Below, piece after piece: positions 5,721 through 7,191 of a stretch of DNA of 7,191 bases. The position numbers and the translations under genes are program-made. This DNA is from Microbacteriaceae bacterium (GTDB lineage Bacteria; Actinomycetota; Actinomycetes; Actinomycetales; Microbacteriaceae). The stretch lies in NCBI GenBank assembly GCA_026785785.1, contig JAJAZI010000212.1, forward strand, positions 1-7,191. Direction: 5' to 3'. Position 1 is the stretch's first letter; each line of letters begins with the position of its first letter. The notes under the pieces were generated by a model. That model was given only the letters and a program-made list of their open reading frames with translations. It was not told the DNA's origin and searched no databases.

Positions 5721-7100
5721 ATGCCTGAAGATCCTCAGCAAGAGCCGGACGATGAGTTCCGGGACATGCTGCGCGAGTTACTGTCGGGCAACTCCGACAT
5801 TGACCCCGCCAAGCTCGCGAGCGCGGCGGGCCTGCCCGACGACCCGGCCATGGTCGCGCAGCTGATGGCCCAGTTGCAGGCCGCGATGCAGTACAGCGGT
5901 GAGGGAGTCAACTGGGAGATCGCGCGCCAGCAGGCGACCGCGATCGCGACGAGTGAGGCGCAGCCGACGACTCCCGCCGACCGGGCCGCCGTTGAGCAGG
6001 CCTACGGCATCGCCGCGCTGTGGCTCAGCGAGGCCACCTACGTCTCCGAGCTCACCGTCACCCCTCGGCTGATGACGAGGACGGAGTGGGTCAAGGCGAC
6101 CATGCCCGTCTGGACCCAGCTGGCCGAGCCCGTCGCACTGAGCATCTCCGACGCCCTCACCGACGTGCTGCGCCAGCAGGCGCCGGAGGAGATGACGGAA
6201 ATGCTCGATAGCGCGAGCAAGCTCATGCGCAACATCGGCGGAACCCTGTTCGCGATGCAGCTCGGCCAGGTCGTCGGGCAGCTCTCGGGCGAGGTGGTCT
6301 CCGGAGGAGACATCGGCATCCCCCTGCTCGACTCGACCAACGGCACGGAGCTCCAGGCCGCGATCCTCCCCCAGAACGTTGCGCCGTTCGGCGAGGGGCT
6401 CGACATCGAGCCCGACCAGATCCGGCTCTATCTCGCCGTGCGCGAACTCGCCCATGCGCGGCTGTTCCGGCACGCGAAATGGCTCCGCCTGCAGTTGATG
6501 ACGTCGATCACCGGCTTCGCCCACGGCATCCGCATCGACACGGATCTCATGGCACAGCTCGCCTCGGACTTCGATCCGTCGAACCCGGAGGAGCTCCGCC
6601 AGGCCATGGCGAGCGGGGCGCTTATCCCGCCGAAGTCGGAGGCCCAGCGAGGCGCACTCGACCGGCTCGAGACGATGCTCGCCCTCGTCGAGGGCTGGGT
6701 CGATGTCGTCACGGCGCAGGCGACGACGCGACTGCCGAAGTCGGCCGCGATCGCCGAGACCGTGCGGCGCCGTCGCGCCGCCGGCGGACCGGCCGAGTCG
6801 GCGTTCTCGACCCTCGTCGGCCTCGAGTTGCGACCGCGCCGCCTGCGCGAGGCCGCCGCCATGTGGCAGAAGGTGACGGATGCCGTCGGCGCCGAGCGCC
6901 GGGACGAGCTGTGGTCCCACCCGGATGTGCTGCCGGGCTCGGGCGACATCGACGACCCGTCGGCCCTCATCGCGAGGCTGACCTCGACCACACCGGCCCA
7001 CGACGACGTCGATCAAGCGATCGAGGACCTACTCAACGACACCAGCGACGACCGTCCGCACGAACAGGGCGACGGCTCGGCGGAGGACCCGCGGGCTTAG
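5721..7100 (+). CDS. DUF2342 / zincin-2 family putative zinc-dependent hydrolase (HExxH altered to RELAH)
   Basis: Soluble-looking protein of 459 aa of the DUF2342 (zincin_2) family, often annotated as 'zinc-dependent metalloprotease' or 'putative hydrolase'; no reaction is established to my knowledge. No signal peptide or membrane span is visible. The N-terminus is acidic (1-25), followed by mainly helical segments. The block 'DQIRLYLAVRELAHARLF' (232-249) occupies the place of the zinc-binding helix, but the first His of HExxH is Arg241, leaving E242 and H245. A possible third ligand is E324 in 'ALVEGWVDVVT' (321-331). The tail (425-459) is acidic and low in complexity. I place the start at ATG 5721, not at the upstream open codons, because translation from there begins with a plausible 'MPEDPQQEPDDEF', a -10 box lies 7 nt upstream, and an earlier start would enter the divergent protease gene. 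M. tuberculosis Rv3195 is the relative I recall in the same divergent place. Confidence 0.9.
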   Translation: MPEDPQQEPDDEFRDMLRELLSGNSDIDPAKLASAAGLPDDPAMVAQLMAQLQAAMQYSGEGVNWEIARQQATAIATSEAQPTTPADRAAVEQAYGIAALWLSEATYVSELTVTPRLMTRTEWVKATMPVWTQLAEPVALSISDALTDVLRQQAPEEMTEMLDSASKLMRNIGGTLFAMQLGQVVGQLSGEVVSGGDIGIPLLDSTNGTELQAAILPQNVAPFGEGLDIEPDQIRLYLAVRELAHARLFRHAKWLRLQLMTSITGFAHGIRIDTDLMAQLASDFDPSNPEELRQAMASGALIPPKSEAQRGALDRLETMLALVEGWVDVVTAQATTRLPKSAAIAETVRRRRAAGGPAESAFSTLVGLELRPRRLREAAAMWQKVTDAVGAERRDELWSHPDVLPGSGDIDDPSALIARLTSTTPAHDDVDQAIEDLLNDTSDDRPHEQGDGSAEDPRA

Positions 7101-7191
7101 CCCTCCCGCGGCCGGTTGAACAGGTCGCGCAGCGACCGTGTCGACACCGTGCGGGGATGGATGCGCGTGTTCGTGGCCATCGATGGGTGGC
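7097..7191 (-). CDS. 3' end of an unidentified minus-strand gene
   Basis: The last 30 codons of a frame entering from the right edge, ending in 'STRSLRDLFNRPREG' and TAA at 7099-7097. It is supported by third-codon-position use: 27 of 30 codons end in G or C, the bias expected of a real gene here. The stop overlaps the stop of the plus-strand DUF2342 gene, a natural tail-to-tail arrangement. The visible stretch is basic and shows no motif I recognise, so no function is given. A competing plus-strand start at about 7152 ('MRVFVAIDGW') is possible but has only ten visible codons. Confidence 0.55.
   Translation of the reverse strand, partial: HPSMATNTRIHPRTVSTRSLRDLFNRPREG

Noticed and set aside
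5778..7016. 412-codon open frame on the minus strand opposite the DUF2342 gene
   Set aside because: Arg/Gly/Leu-rich antisense shadow; the plus-strand frame has the recognisable family sequence and a promoter-like start.
7152..7191. Plus-strand start 'MRVFVAIDGW', resembling the beginning of 2'-5' RNA ligase-like proteins
   Set aside because: Only ten codons are visible, and the overlapping minus-strand frame has strong G/C bias at third positions and a stop that fits the gene junction.

Overview
The window is high-GC bacterial chromosome, most likely from an actinobacterium of the Microbacteriaceae type. The evidence is strong G/C preference at third codon positions, a leaderless-style start, and a three-gene block (UPF0182 membrane protein, YlbL-type PDZ/Lon-like protease, divergent DUF2342 zincin-like protein) in the same order and orientation as I recall for Rv3193c-Rv3194c-Rv3195 of Mycobacterium tuberculosis. 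The genus assignment is inference; the gene families are read from the protein sequences.

Layout. Bases 1-677 (+) hold the 3' part of a CNNM/HlyC-CorC family membrane transporter, cut by the left edge. Bases 678-1222 hold no intact gene: there is a degraded C-terminal fragment of an IS1182-like transposase on the minus strand (790-1074), a few small inverted repeats, and a strong A-tract/hairpin/T-tract terminator (1132-1174). Bases 1223-1296 (-) are an initiator tRNA-fMet(CAU) that the terminator serves. Bases 1391-1443 form a long hairpin just behind the UPF0182 stop codon.

Bases 1449-4364 (-) encode a 971-residue UPF0182 protein with seven predicted membrane spans and a large extracytoplasmic domain, starting at TTG behind a good Shine-Dalgarno. 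A 110-nt gap with a CTTAAGG/CCTTAAG inverted repeat separates it from the upstream 4475-5584 (-) gene, a membrane-anchored PDZ protease with a complete Ser-Lys Lon-type dyad. Across a 136-nt divergent intergenic region, 5721-7100 (+) encodes a DUF2342/zincin-2 protein whose HExxH site reads RELAH. Its stop codon overlaps tail-to-tail with the stop of a minus-strand gene entering from the right edge (7097-7191).

How they may work together: UPF0182 and the PDZ protease lie on the same strand and are probably co-expressed at the cell envelope; the divergent zincin-like gene shares their upstream region. This suggests a conserved envelope proteolysis or quality-control module, but no substrate can be read from the sequence. 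I see no CRISPR array, prophage or toxin-antitoxin locus; the most novel material is the conserved but poorly understood three-gene block.
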